Notes: generated by a model not told the origin, from the sequence alone. Shown: positions 9,330-17,558, numbered from the stretch's first letter. The stretch is DNA of 64,000 nt from Streptomyces sp. P3 (GCF_003032475.1 NZ_CP028369.1:930001-994000); one strand, 5' to 3'. Translations and numbers: made by a program.

Positions 9330-11150
9330 CTATTTCACGCACGGCTGGATGCGCACCTTGGTGGTCTGCGGCCGCGCCAACGGCTGCAAGGGCACCACGG
9401 GGGGACGGTCCGAAGCCTGTTCCAGCAGGCGAATGTCCACTTCCCGGGTCTGACCGGGCAGGAGTTCCAGCTGCGTACCGAATACCGGGTGACCGCGCTC
9501 CTCGGTCGACGACAACAGAAGTCGCCGCCCGTCCAGGGTCCCACCGGTAAACCGCGCGCCGGAACTGGCGTACAGCGAAAGCCAGATACTTGTGGACCCC
9601 GGGACGTGTGAGCGCCGGGGATCGTCGGAACGGAGAGCGACAAGGGCAGGCAGGCCCGCAGCGGGAGCGGCGTTTGTCAGCCTGATTCGCACCACGCTGG
9701 AACGGGTACCGCCCGCGCAAGGACCAAGCTCGTAGGTCAGCGACCGTCGCAGATGGTAGTCCATCTTGTTGCCCGCGGAATTGTTGACCACGAGATAGGC
9801 GAACGGCCCTGTTCTCTCGGGGACGTCGCCGGCCAGTCCGGCTTCTTCGAGTGCCGACTCGGTGGGGGCATCTCTGCTCCACACACGCAGTCGGCCGTCG
9901 GTGGCGTTCTGCCGCAGTGCGTGGAGGAGGGCCACCGAATCGTGGTGACGGTGCAGCAAGGCAGTAGCGACCGCCTGGGCGACCTGTACCAGGAAACGCT
10001 TTCGCTCGATGTTGCTGTACGACGCGTAAAGGGTACTCTCGGTGAGCTCTACGGTGTTCTCCGCCGTCAGGCGCTTTCCGTCCGGAAGTCGGACCGGCCC
10101 CGTGGCTTTGAGGACACGGGCGAGGCCCACGGGATCGGTCGCGATGGCTCCATCGAGACGTTGCCCCGTATGCCGCTGCCACAGACCCACCCAGATCTGC
10201 GCCGCATAGGGGAAATGAGCGGACAGATTGGAATTGGCCAGCCCCTGAGCACTCTCAGCAGCTCCGTACCGGCGGTCGAACGTCGGTCCGAAATTCGCCA
10301 CGGGGGTGGTGGTGCGCGGCAGCATGTCGTCCGACGCGAAGTCGTGCAAAGTGATTCGACCACGGTCGGCGGTCAGGATACCGAAAGTGCCTACGAGGCC
10401 ACCGGTGCCTCGGGCCTCGGCGTTGTTCTGGAAGGCGAGAAAGTAGTGGCGTGGCCCCGAGGCGCCCAGAAGAGGCATCAGCAGCCGCGTCGTCGCCTCC
10501 GCCTCCAAGACCGAGTCGGAAAGGCGCGCCACTCGGCCGGACAGCCGCTGCCGTGCCAAGTCGAGGCGACCGACCGCCGTCGAGCCGGGCAGGCCGTGCA
10601 AACCCGTCTCGATTCCGGTCAGCTGACGGTGCACCTTCCCCAGCAGGTTCGTGGCAGCCGCAAACCGACGGAGGTCGACACGGCCATGGTGCACCATCTG
10701 GCCGGACGCGAACATCTGATGCAGTCGCACAGCCTCCGGCAGCACCCCGGTGGCCATCTCGTCGGCGGCGACACTCAGCCCCCGGGCAGAACGGAGCGGT
10801 GGGCCCATCAGCGGGAGGTGCTCGGCCACGCTCCACACCGGCGTGCCGGCCGCGACCCGGGCGGCCGCCGTGTGCTTCCGGATGTCGTCCAGCTCCTCGG
10901 CTGAGGGCCGGCGATGACGGTCCATCTCCGCCTGCAGTCGGTCAGTGGCCACCTGAGCCGCCGCGAGACTGCTCTGGACCGTTCGAACCTCCCACACCAG
11001 GAAACCGGCCGACGCGGCGGAGAACAGACCGACGGCTCCAACGACCCAGAGGAAGGCTCGATGGCGGCGCCGTGACATCAGAGCCGCGAATGCCCGCGCA
11101 CTCTCCACAGCGGCGTTCCGGCTGCGCGCCGGGTCCTTCCCTGCCTTCAT
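9330..11150 (-). CDS. DUF4012 membrane-anchored exported protein
   Basis: 606 residues. A basic N-terminus precedes one membrane segment (FLWVVGAVGLFSAASAGFLVW, cut here to its core, about 34-54); the rest is predicted extracytoplasmic. A coiled-coil-like stretch (55-95) is followed by the DUF4012 region with LAFQNNAEARGTGGLVGTFG (about 237-256), a hallmark of the family. DUF4012 proteins recur in actinobacterial exopolysaccharide loci and are suggested to act in assembly or attachment; their biochemistry is not settled to my knowledge. Same strand as the dehydratase operon but separated by 228 bp, so probably its own transcript. ATG 11150. Confidence 0.8.
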   Translation of the reverse strand: MKAGKDPARSRNAAVESARAFAALMSRRRHRAFLWVVGAVGLFSAASAGFLVWEVRTVQSSLAAAQVATDRLQAEMDRHRRPSAEELDDIRKHTAAARVAAGTPVWSVAEHLPLMGPPLRSARGLSVAADEMATGVLPEAVRLHQMFASGQMVHHGRVDLRRFAAATNLLGKVHRQLTGIETGLHGLPGSTAVGRLDLARQRLSGRVARLSDSVLEAEATTRLLMPLLGASGPRHYFLAFQNNAEARGTGGLVGTFGILTADRGRITLHDFASDDMLPRTTTPVANFGPTFDRRYGAAESAQGLANSNLSAHFPYAAQIWVGLWQRHTGQRLDGAIATDPVGLARVLKATGPVRLPDGKRLTAENTVELTESTLYASYSNIERKRFLVQVAQAVATALLHRHHDSVALLHALRQNATDGRLRVWSRDAPTESALEEAGLAGDVPERTGPFAYLVVNNSAGNKMDYHLRRSLTYELGPCAGGTRSSVVRIRLTNAAPAAGLPALVALRSDDPRRSHVPGSTSIWLSLYASSGARFTGGTLDGRRLLLSSTEERGHPVFGTQLELLPGQTREVDIRLLEQASDRPPVVPLQPLARPQTTKVRIQPCVK

Positions 11151-11275
11151 TGCCTACCCATGAATCGAAGGGTCCACCGGAACCAAGCATTTCGATTGGA
11201 TCAGTAATGACCACCACTGAGACGCGCTGCAAACTTCACCGCGCCAGGTGGCGGGAAACTCGGTCCGAACGGCCT

Positions 11276-11299
11276 AATATTGCAGCCAATATTGCAGCT
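11276..11299. repeat. Two tandem AT-rich 12-bp units
   Basis: Two adjacent copies of AATATTGCAGCC/T. An AT-rich patch with internal AATATT palindromes is unusual at this GC content. It lies between the DUF4012 gene and wecB, where divergent promoters are expected, and may be an operator or promoter element. Confidence 0.7.
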
Positions 11300-11398
11300 G
11301 TGATGAGGGCAGGGGGACGGACATCCCCTTCAAGCCCTGGCGTTCGCTGCGGAGTGCTCCGCCCACACGCGGTAGGCGGCGTCCACGTCGACGCCGGA

Positions 11399-11481
11399 GC
11401 ATCAAAGACCCGCACGCGAAGCCTTTGATGCTCGGGCCTTTGATACTCGGGCCTCTGTTGCACGGTCCTCTGTTGCTCGGG
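11399..11481. repeat. Four 15-bp tandem units, the first overlapping a 9-bp inverted repeat
   Basis: Imperfect 15-bp units run from 11422 to 11481 (units 1-2 CCTTTGAT[G/A]CTCGGG, units 3-4 CCTCTGTTGC[A/T]CGG[T/G]). GCATCAAAG at 11399-11407 is the exact reverse complement of 11423-11431 in unit 1. In any frame the array reads as five-residue repeats, so it could be a repeat-protein remnant or a noncoding element. Confidence 0.8.
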
Positions 11482-11520
11482 CAGCCGTGCCCGGAGCGGT
11501 CCGTGCTCGTTGCTCAGCGC

Positions 11521-11787
11521 ATGAACCAAAGCGGGAAGGTGGCGTTTCCGCAGGTGCGGACCGCACCCAATGCGAAGGTCGACGCGTCGGCCGTGCTGAG
11601 CCCTGGTACCACCGAGTTGTCCGACGTCGTCCGGGCCGCAAAGGGAGCGCCACTCGGCGAGCGTCCGGGCGCGCTGCCGGATCAGGTCGGATTCTGGGAG
11701 CGCCCGCGTAACGGGATTCTCCGCGCAGAGAGAGACGACATCCTGACGGAGTTTTCAGCTCAATACCGAGAAAAGTCGAGCCCGTGA
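11521..11787 (+). CDS. Short ORF coupled to wecB, function unknown
   Basis: 88 residues from ATG 11521, ending in a TGA that overlaps the GTG of wecB (GTGA), the arrangement typical of coupled genes here. The product is hydrophilic (starts MNQSGKVAFPQV, ends SAQYREKSSP) with no motif I recognise. No Shine-Dalgarno precedes ATG 11521, and the frame extends upstream to 11425 through the 15-bp repeats, so it may be the 3' remnant of a longer gene truncated by rearrangement. Only the tight coupling argues for expression. Confidence 0.4.
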   Translation: MNQSGKVAFPQVRTAPNAKVDASAVLSPGTTELSDVVRAAKGAPLGERPGALPDQVGFWERPRNGILRAERDDILTEFSAQYREKSSP

Positions 11788-12884
11788 AGGTCATGAGCGT
11801 AGTGGGGGCGCGCCCCCAATTCGTCAAACTTGCCGCAGTCGCCGCGGCGTTCGGCAGCACGGAGCACGATCATACGATCGTCCACACCGGCCAGCACTAC
11901 GACGCCGATCTCTCCGACGTCTTCTTCACCGGCCTCTCCATCCCGAAGCCCCAAGTGCACTTGGGTGTGGGCTCAGGCACCCACGGAGTGCAGACCGGTG
12001 CCATCCTGGCGGCCCTCGATCCGGTCATCGCCGCCGCACACCCCGAATGGGTGCTGGTTTACGGAGACACCAACTCGACTCTTGCCGGCGCACTTTCCGC
12101 GGCCAAACAGCACATCCCCGTTGCCCACCTGGAAGCGGGCCTGCGCTCTTTCAACCGGCGGATGCCCGAGGAGCACAACCGCGTCCTCACCGACCACGCC
12201 GCCGACCTGCTCCTCGCGCCCACCGAGAAGGCGGTGCACCACTTGACGGCCGAGGGCCTGGCCGACCGTGCGGTCCTGACCGGGGACGTCATGGTCGATG
12301 TTTGCCTGCGCATCAGGGACAAGGTGCTGAGAGACAAAGCCACCGCCGCGCTTCCGGCCTTCCTCGAGGCCAGGGAGCCCTACCTCTTCGCCACATTGCA
12401 CCGGGCCGAGAACACGGATCGTCCCGATCGCCTGGCCGCTCTCGTGGACGCCCTGGCCAGTCTGCCGGTTCCCGTCGCCTTGGCCGCCCATCCCCGACTG
12501 CTCGCACGTGCCGAGGAGTTCGGCATCAAGCTCGACCAGGGCTCCCTCCATATCAGCCGCCCCCTTCCCTATGCCGAGCTGATCCCCACGGTGCTCGGCT
12601 CGCGCGGCGTGATCACTGACTCGGGAGGACTCCAGAAAGAGGCGTTCCTGCTGGAGCGCGTCTGCACGACACTCCGTACGGAGACGGAATGGCCTGAAAC
12701 GCTCCGGGACGGCTGGAACACACTCGCGCCGGATCCTGGTGAGCTGGGCTCCCCGGCATGGCCCGACACCGTCCTGCGCGCTGCGCCCAAGAGCTCACGC
12801 GGCATGCCGTACGGCGACGGCAAAGCAGCCCCCCGGGTGGTGCGGGCGCTGGAAGATCACGTGCGTGGATCCCAGGCGCGCTGA
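11784..12884 (+). CDS. wecB: UDP-N-acetylglucosamine 2-epimerase (non-hydrolysing)
   Basis: 366 residues, full length. GT-B-like fold enzyme interconverting UDP-GlcNAc and UDP-ManNAc in the cytoplasm. Family motifs: VVGARPQFVKLA at the N-terminus, VYGDTNSTLAGAL, HLEAGLRSF and RMPEEHNR (the two catalytic acidic residues), TLHRAEN (catalytic His) and SGGLQKEAFLL (UDP binding). No UDP-ManNAc dehydrogenase (wecC) is visible in the window, so ManNAc itself may be incorporated, or the partner lies elsewhere. GTG 11784 overlaps the preceding ORF; an internal ATG at 11793 is an alternative start. It closes the polysaccharide region before the IS110 remnant. Confidence 0.93.
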   Translation: MKVMSVVGARPQFVKLAAVAAAFGSTEHDHTIVHTGQHYDADLSDVFFTGLSIPKPQVHLGVGSGTHGVQTGAILAALDPVIAAAHPEWVLVYGDTNSTLAGALSAAKQHIPVAHLEAGLRSFNRRMPEEHNRVLTDHAADLLLAPTEKAVHHLTAEGLADRAVLTGDVMVDVCLRIRDKVLRDKATAALPAFLEAREPYLFATLHRAENTDRPDRLAALVDALASLPVPVALAAHPRLLARAEEFGIKLDQGSLHISRPLPYAELIPTVLGSRGVITDSGGLQKEAFLLERVCTTLRTETEWPETLRDGWNTLAPDPGELGSPAWPDTVLRAAPKSSRGMPYGDGKAAPRVVRALEDHVRGSQAR

Positions 12885-12907
12885 GCCGTCGACGACGGGG
12901 AATGAGA

Positions 12908-13633
12908 TCACCCTCGACCTGTGTCGCTGACGAAAGGCACCGCTCGGGAAAGTCCGACCCAGTGCAGATCCGTCTGCGAGCAGATCAAGACTCTGAAGAA
13001 GGAGACCGCCGAACCGACGCGGGCCAACGGGATCCTGAACTCGGCAGACTGCGTCGAACAGCCTCCGCGCGTCAGCCTCGGAATCGCAGCCGCCGCGGAG
13101 GCCGAAACGCCGCCCCGAGACTGCCCTTCTGATCGCAGGGCAGCATCCCACAAAGAGACCAGCAGGCCACGGATCTGGTTCATCGCCTGCGTGCGGGCCT
13201 TGACGGCGCTGCGGCGGGCGATCCGTAGAACCCGCACCGCCTCGACCACGCCGTCCCGGCTCTTGGGGACGCCGGTGGCGCGTCCGGACAGCACGGCCGT
13301 CGCAGCGGCGTAGGCGTCGATCGGGTCGGACTTGCCCTTCATCCGCCGCGTCTTGCGGTCGGGGCGGTCGACATCGATGACTGTGACGCCGGCGGCGGTC
13401 AGCACCCGGGCGAGTTCGGCGCCGTAGGCGCCGGTGCCCTCTACCCCGGCCGCGACGAGGCGGCCGTGTGAGCGCATCCAGTCCAGCAGGTCCCGGTAAC
13501 CCCGGACGGTGGCGGGGAACTCCCGGTCGGCCAGGTGCCGGCCGACCGTGTCGATCACGGCCGCGTGATGGGTCAGGCCGTGTGTGTCGACACCGCCGGT
13601 GATCTGCGGGCCGTCGTGCGTCATGCTGGGCAT
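12908..13633 (-). pseudogene. IS110-family transposase remnant (N-terminal DEDD domain only)
   Basis: From ATG 13633 the frame begins with the IS110 RuvC-like domain: GGVDTHGLTHHAAVID (first catalytic Asp), AGVEGTGAYGAEL (Glu), KTRRMKGKSDPIDAYAAA (DP-D motif) and VKARTQAMNQIRGLLV. After about 180 residues the similarity fails, and the C-terminal Transposase_20 domain with its catalytic Ser is missing. The adjacent minus-strand frame has a few plausible continuation residues around 12980-13080, suggesting a frameshift followed by deletion. Inactive. It sits directly downstream of wecB. Confidence 0.85.
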
Positions 13634-13863
13634 GTCCGTCCTTGTGGCGTGTCCGTTCCGAGGGCGGCACGCGCCGGTCGGGCGGGTGGACAAGACGGTG
13701 ACGGAGCTTGTGGACCAAGCTCCTACAAGGTCACAGACGCCCGTCCGGCCGCGTGCGTCGCGGCCCTGCCGACGAGCCGACAAACCCTAAACAGGACAGT
13801 CGATGACGTCAGTCAGTAGGCGAGTCAGGCTCATTAGCAGAACCACCAGTCACATCCTCACTG

Positions 13864-14118
13864 TCAGTAGTGGTAACGAGCCGCGAGGATGACGATCTCC
13901 TTGTCCGTCACCAGGTAGACGAGGCGGTGCTCATCGTCGGTCCGCCGCGACCAGGCCCCGGGCAAGTGATACTTCAGCGGCTCGGGCTTGCCGATCCCCG
14001 TGAAGGGGTCCCGCTTGACGTCCTCGATGAGCTTGTTGATCCGAGCAAGCATCTTGCGGTCGTTCTTGAGCCAGGACGTGTAGTCCTCCCAGCCCTGGTC
14101 CTCGAAGACAAGCCTCAC
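13864..14118 (-). CDS. yoeB: YoeB/Txe-family mRNA interferase toxin
   Basis: 84 residues, the usual length. RelE-superfamily fold: starts RLVFEDQGWEDYTSW, then INKLIEDVKRDPFTGIGKPE, the signature LKYHLPGAWSRRTDDEHRLV, and ends AARYHY; the C-terminal His/Tyr and the Glu/Arg residues are those used for ribosome-dependent mRNA cleavage. Overlaps the antitoxin gene by ATGA, the standard antitoxin-first order. Appears intact, so the module is probably functional. Confidence 0.95.
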   Translation of the reverse strand: MRLVFEDQGWEDYTSWLKNDRKMLARINKLIEDVKRDPFTGIGKPEPLKYHLPGAWSRRTDDEHRLVYLVTDKEIVILAARYHY

Positions 14119-14399
14119 GCAGCACCCTCACGTGCCGCATCCGGCGAGTCGGGGTCGATCAGCTCTCGCTCGGACACGTCGATGTGGGCCAGGGCGTTCT
14201 CGTACGCCTTGAGCAGTCGGCGAGCGTTCGCCGGAGAGCGCAGGAGGTACGAGCCTTCGCGCAGCGCTGCATAGTCCTCGGCCGAGACGAGCACGGCATT
14301 TCCGTGCTTGGAGACGATCTCGATGGCCTCGTGGTTGTCGTTGACCTTCTTGATCAGCGGAAAGAGAGCCTTGCGGGCTTCGCTCGCAGTTATGGACAT
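14115..14399 (-). CDS. yefM: YefM/Phd-family antitoxin
   Basis: 94 residues from ATG 14399. SITASEARKALFPLIKKVN is the classic YefM N-terminal DNA-binding part, followed by EIVSKHGNAVLVSAEDY and the toxin-wrapping C-terminus (LRSPANARRLLKAY). It neutralises YoeB and represses its own operon. AAGGGGCAGG precedes the ATG. The longer in-frame start at 14516 would read through the operator and is rejected. The inverted repeat at 14419-14440 lies just upstream. Confidence 0.95.
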   Translation of the reverse strand: MSITASEARKALFPLIKKVNDNHEAIEIVSKHGNAVLVSAEDYAALREGSYLLRSPANARRLLKAYENALAHIDVSERELIDPDSPDAAREGAA

Positions 14400-14418
14400 G
14401 ACCTGCCCCTTTCCGACG

Positions 14419-14440
14419 GTGGTACGGAATAACGTACCAC
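14419..14440. promoter_or_regulatory. YefM-type operator (inverted repeat)
   Basis: GTGGTACG and CGTACCAC form a perfect 8-bp inverted repeat with a 6-bp AT-rich spacer, 20 bp upstream of the antitoxin start. Autoregulatory YefM-YoeB complexes bind palindromes at their promoters; the AT-rich core may contain the -10 element. Confidence 0.7.
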
Positions 14441-14644
14441 TTTCACCGCTCACGGGCAGAGCAGACGCCTGGCGAAGGATCGGATCCCGGCACCGCCCCA
14501 GCACGCGAGACAGCAAGGGCCGACCCCCGGCGGGCCAACCCTCGCCACCTCGGCACTCGACGAAGCACCTAACGGAAAGCGACTATCCGATCACACATTG
14601 AGCGGGATTCCACGACAAGGCTCTGACCTGCAGAAATGCGGGCA

Positions 14645-14669
14645 CATCCCAGCACCATCCCAGCACGGG
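14645..14669 (+). repeat. 25-bp direct repeat, left copy
   Basis: A 25-bp sequence of two CATCCCAGCAC-like halves ending in GGG, identical to 20371-20395 in the same orientation. It lies in the 378-bp gap between yefM and the VapB-like gene; the rest of that gap shows no gene. Confidence 0.9.
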
Positions 14670-14764
14670 CGCCGCGACAAAGCACAAGAAGATCAAATGG
14701 CACCGAGACTACGCCGCCGGATGCGAGCCGCGCAGCGCTCCACCCGATGTAATAGTCCCTGTAC

Positions 14765-14778
14765 TAGACTGGCCCCCA
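14765..14778 (+). promoter_or_regulatory. Putative -10 box giving a leaderless transcript
   Basis: TAGACT ends seven bases before the A of ATG 14778, and no Shine-Dalgarno precedes that ATG (GGCCCCC). This spacing places the transcription start on the start codon. A -35 match is not evident. Confidence 0.5.
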
Positions 14779-15053
14779 TGAAGTCACCCCGCCCCGGAGG
14801 CACGGAGAACATCTCCGTCTCGATGCCCTCGGAACTCCTCGGCGCTCTGCGCACGCGCACCGGCAAGCGCGGCGTATCCGCCTACGTGACGGCGGCGGTC
14901 CGGCACCAGCTGGCGATGGACGGCCTCGCCGAGATCGTCGCCGCCTACGAAGCCGAGCACGAACCGCTGAGCGAGGCCGAGGTCCAGGCCGCGCAGCGCG
15001 AACTGTTCGGTGACGCACCGGCGCCCTACGCGTCCGGCGACAGCGCCGCATGA
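14778..15053 (+). CDS. Ribbon-helix-helix antitoxin of a VapBC-like pair
   Basis: 91 residues. The first part (GGTENISVSMPSELLGALRT) is a RHH/CopG-like strand-helix DNA-binding segment; the acidic C-terminal part (AEHEPLSEAEVQAAQREL) resembles toxin-binding tails. It overlaps the PIN toxin gene by ATGA. It should bind the toxin and repress its own promoter. Not a close match to a named VapB subfamily as far as I can tell. Confidence 0.85.
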   Translation: MKSPRPGGTENISVSMPSELLGALRTRTGKRGVSAYVTAAVRHQLAMDGLAEIVAAYEAEHEPLSEAEVQAAQRELFGDAPAPYASGDSAA

Positions 15054-15457
15054 AGGAACCCGCAGCCCGGTCTCTGGTGCTGGACTCCCAGGCGCTGTCA
15101 CTGCTCCTGCGCAATGACCGCCAGATGGTCACCCGGATCGAGGCATCCCGACGCGTGGGTGTGCCCGTCCTCGTGTCGGCGCTGACGGTGGTGGAGGCCG
15201 TCTACGGCAAGACGGATTCCGCCCGGCTGCACTGGGTACTCTCGCGTCTCCAAGTCCAGGACGTCACCCAGGCGGACAGCCTCACCGCGGTGCGGCTGCT
15301 GAGCGACGCCGGCGGCTTGCACGGTCACAAGTACGCCATCGACGCTCTCGTCGCCGCGATGGCGCTCCGCTCACCGGCACCCGTCCTGGTACTGACCTCG
15401 GACCGCGACGACTGGTCGAAGCTGTGCGGCGACCGCGTACAGATCAAGGACGTCTGA
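15050..15457 (+). CDS. PIN-domain ribonuclease toxin (VapC-like)
   Basis: 135 residues. PIN fold with acidic residues in the expected order: LVLDSQALSLLL (first Asp), TVVEAVYGK (Glu), KYAIDALVAAMAL (Asp) and LTSDRDDWSKLC (last Asp pair). These bind Mg2+ for RNA cleavage. ATGA overlap with the antitoxin and a hairpin 11 nt after the stop suggest a two-gene transcript. Appears intact. Confidence 0.9.
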   Translation: MKEPAARSLVLDSQALSLLLRNDRQMVTRIEASRRVGVPVLVSALTVVEAVYGKTDSARLHWVLSRLQVQDVTQADSLTAVRLLSDAGGLHGHKYAIDALVAAMALRSPAPVLVLTSDRDDWSKLCGDRVQIKDV

Positions 15458-15467
15458 GTTCGCGGTA

Positions 15468-15494
15468 CCGGGCAGGGCGCGCGGCCCCGCCCGG
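15468..15494 (+). terminator. Hairpin after the PIN toxin
   Basis: CCGGGC-A-GGGC pairs with GCCC-C-GCCCGG around a 5-nt loop, starting 11 nt after the stop at 15457. GC-rich stem with no U-tract, as is common in Streptomyces. Confidence 0.5.
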
Positions 15495-15915
15495 CACCGC
15501 GGGATGGTACCCGCTGGCGTCCGGCCGGATCCCTGGCGGGCGGGTGCTCCCGCACCCTGGTGGAGACTCTCAGGAGGGCGGCGGTGTCGGGGCCGGTCCG
15601 ATGGCGCCGTCTCCGCCGGTGCAGGAGCGGAGCGGTGCGCTGGGACGATGCGCCCAGCGGACGTGTGGCCGGCGGCGCGACCTCCGGACTCATGAGGAGG
15701 CACCAGGGTGCGGGAGCGGCTGTGGGGGCCGGGCAGTGTCAGTTGCTGCCGGCCGAGTCTGGCCGAGGAGCGACTCCTCGTGGATCGGGGCGCGTTCGAC
15801 CGTCGCCGTGTGCTGGGCGAGGGTCAGATCGCAGCGCGACCAGGAACCGATAGACCATGCTTCGGATCGGTGTCTGGCCCGGGGCAGTCCCGGACCAGGC
15901 GGTCCCGGGCTTGGG
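15495..15915. other. No recognisable gene
   Basis: 421 bp of GC-rich sequence between the toxin gene and trxA. Several frames are open by composition, but none has a plausible start with Shine-Dalgarno plus a recognisable product. A degenerate remnant is possible given the broken genes on either side. Confidence 0.5.
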
Positions 15916-16242
15916 TCAGCCCAGGTAGGGCGCCAGTTCGGCTTCCAGGGCGGGCTGGGGCAGGGCGCCGACCAGGGTCTTCACGGGCTTGCCGCCCTGG
16001 AAGACCTTCATCGTGGGGATCGAGGTGATCCCGTACTGGCGGGCGGTGACCGGGTTCTGGTCGACGTCGAGCTTGACGACCTTCAGGGTGTCCGCGTGGT
16101 CGGCCGCGAGCTTGTCGAGGATCGGAGAGACGGCGCGGCAGGGCGGGCACCAGGTCGCCCAGAAGTCGACCAGGACGGGCTTGTCGCTGAGGAGGACATC
16201 ATCGGCGAAGGAGGCGTCGGTGACGGTGCGTGCTGTGGACAT
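15916..16242 (-). CDS. trxA: Thioredoxin with a WCPPC active site
   Basis: 108 residues, full length. KPVLVDFWATWCPPCRAVSPIL carries the redox centre (about residues 30-33) and TSIPTMKVFQGGKPV includes the conserved cis-Pro. The active site reads WCPPC rather than the usual WCGPC; Pro in the dipeptide tends to change redox potential and partner choice. It follows a trxB pseudogene on the same strand; trxB-trxA is a common actinobacterial operon, so this looks like a second, partly decayed copy. The protein itself seems intact and would need reductase from elsewhere. Confidence 0.93.
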   Translation of the reverse strand: MSTARTVTDASFADDVLLSDKPVLVDFWATWCPPCRAVSPILDKLAADHADTLKVVKLDVDQNPVTARQYGITSIPTMKVFQGGKPVKTLVGALPQPALEAELAPYLG

Positions 16243-16282
16243 GGTTCTGTCCCTTTCTTGCTACGGCTCTTTGCTGGTGCGG

Positions 16283-16574
16283 TCAGGCGGCGGTGAGGCT
16301 GACGGCCGTGTCCGCGGTGGCGCGCTCCAGGAGCTCGCGGGGGAGGTTGGTCAGCTGCTCGGCGTCGAGGGCGGCGACCGTGCCGGAGGCAGCGGCGTGA
16401 CGGCCTGGCGGTAGGTGGGGTCGATGACGTCGCCGGCGAACACGCCGGGCAGGTTCGTACGGGAGCTGCGGCCGTCAACAAGGCGATCAGGAGCGGGTGC
16501 AGGTTTGCGCGCGCGGCGTAGAGGGCCGCGGTGTATCCGGCGGGGCCGGAGCCGATGACGATGAGCTGCCGCAC
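16283..16574 (-). pseudogene. trxB: Thioredoxin reductase remnant, central domains deleted
   Basis: From GTG 16574 the first 30 residues are the FAD-binding start of TrxB (RQLIVIGSGPAGYTAALYAA). The sequence then jumps, in another frame, to the C-terminal FAD motif (NLPGVFAGDVIDPTYRQAVT), and after a further frameshift to ASGTVAALDAEQL, ending at TGA 16283. About 200 central residues, including the NADPH domain and redox CxxC, are gone, and at least two frame changes exist. Not functional. Confidence 0.88.
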
Positions 16575-16676
16575 GACACGGTCCTTTCCGCTGTCGGTCC
16601 GCCCGGTCCGAGCGGGCCGTGGTGACACCCTCCGGCCACACTGCAGCGACCGGACTCGCACGGCGCGTGCGGGTGG

Positions 16677-17456
16677 TCAGTTGCGTCCGGCCATGACGCC
16701 GCCGTCGACGTCCCAGATGGCGCCGGTGACCCAGTCCGTCTGGTCAGAGAGCAGGAACAGCACGGTGGCGGCGATGTCGTCGGGGGTGCCGGTGCGGCCG
16801 AGGGGGTGGAAGGCGTTGAAGCCGTCGAGCGCGCTGTCCATCTCGGCCTTGGGGATGAACTCCTCGTAGATGGGGGTGCGTACGACCGCGGGGGCGACGG
16901 CGTTGGCGCGGATGCCGTGCGGGGCCAGTTCCATGGCCAGGTGCTGAGTGAGGGAGTGCAGACCGGCCTTGGCCATCGAGTAGGCCGAGGACAGTGTCGC
17001 GGCGACGGCCTGGTGGGCCCACATGGAGCCGACGTTGACGATGGAGCCCTTGGTACCGCGCTCGACCATGCCTGCGGCGACGGTCTGGGTGATGAGGAAG
17101 AAGGCGCGGTTGATGGCCTGGTAGCGGTCGTAGTCCTCGGGCGTGTGCTCGAGGAACGGCTTCGGAGCGAACACGCCGGCCGCGTTGACCAGCAGGCCGG
17201 CATCGGCGTGGTCACGGGCGAGCTCGGCGCGCAGGCGCTCGACGGCCGCGGGGTCGTTCAGGTCGGCGGCGAGACCGGTCGCGTGGGGGCTGGCCAGCTC
17301 GGCCACGGCCTTCGCGGCGCTGGAGTCGGAGCGGCCGGTGACGACGACGCTGCCGTCGGCGTCCAGGATCTGGCGGGCGATGGACAGGCCCATGCCGCTG
17401 GTGCCGCCGATGATGACGGCCTTCTTGCCGGTGAGGTCGATGGTGGTGCGGGACAT
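16677..17456 (-). CDS. Short-chain dehydrogenase/reductase
   Basis: 259 residues, classical SDR length. [16 protein letters not shown] is the TGxxxGxG-type NAD(P) motif (residues 15-30), NAAGVFAP the NAG motif, the catalytic Ser is in VNVGSMW, and YSMAKAG is the YxxxK motif. The C-terminus [11 protein letters not shown] is typical. Substrate unknown. It shares strand and closeness with the 93-residue protein at 17559-17840, so the two probably form a transcript under the nearby LysR regulator. Confidence 0.92.
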   Translation of the reverse strand: MSRTTIDLTGKKAVIIGGTSGMGLSIARQILDADGSVVVTGRSDSSAAKAVAELASPHATGLAADLNDPAAVERLRAELARDHADAGLLVNAAGVFAPKPFLEHTPEDYDRYQAINRAFFLITQTVAAGMVERGTKGSIVNVGSMWAHQAVAATLSSAYSMAKAGLHSLTQHLAMELAPHGIRANAVAPAVVRTPIYEEFIPKAEMDSALDGFNAFHPLGRTGTPDDIAATVLFLLSDQTDWVTGAIWDVDGGVMAGRN

Positions 17457-17558
17457 GCCGTACTCCTGATGAAAAGCGGTGTGGCAGAGAGAAGGGAGAG
17501 AGGTGACGGTCTGGGCCGGGGGCCGCCGCGTGGGGGTGCGGCGGCCCGCCCGGGGGCG

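Noticed and set aside
13634..13863. tRNA-like or attachment site beside the IS110 remnant
   Set aside because: Inspected for a tRNA 3' end and for copies of the 25-bp repeat; neither was found.
14399..14516. Longer yefM starting at 14516
   Set aside because: It would read through the inverted-repeat operator; the conserved protein begins at ATG 14399 with a ribosome binding site.
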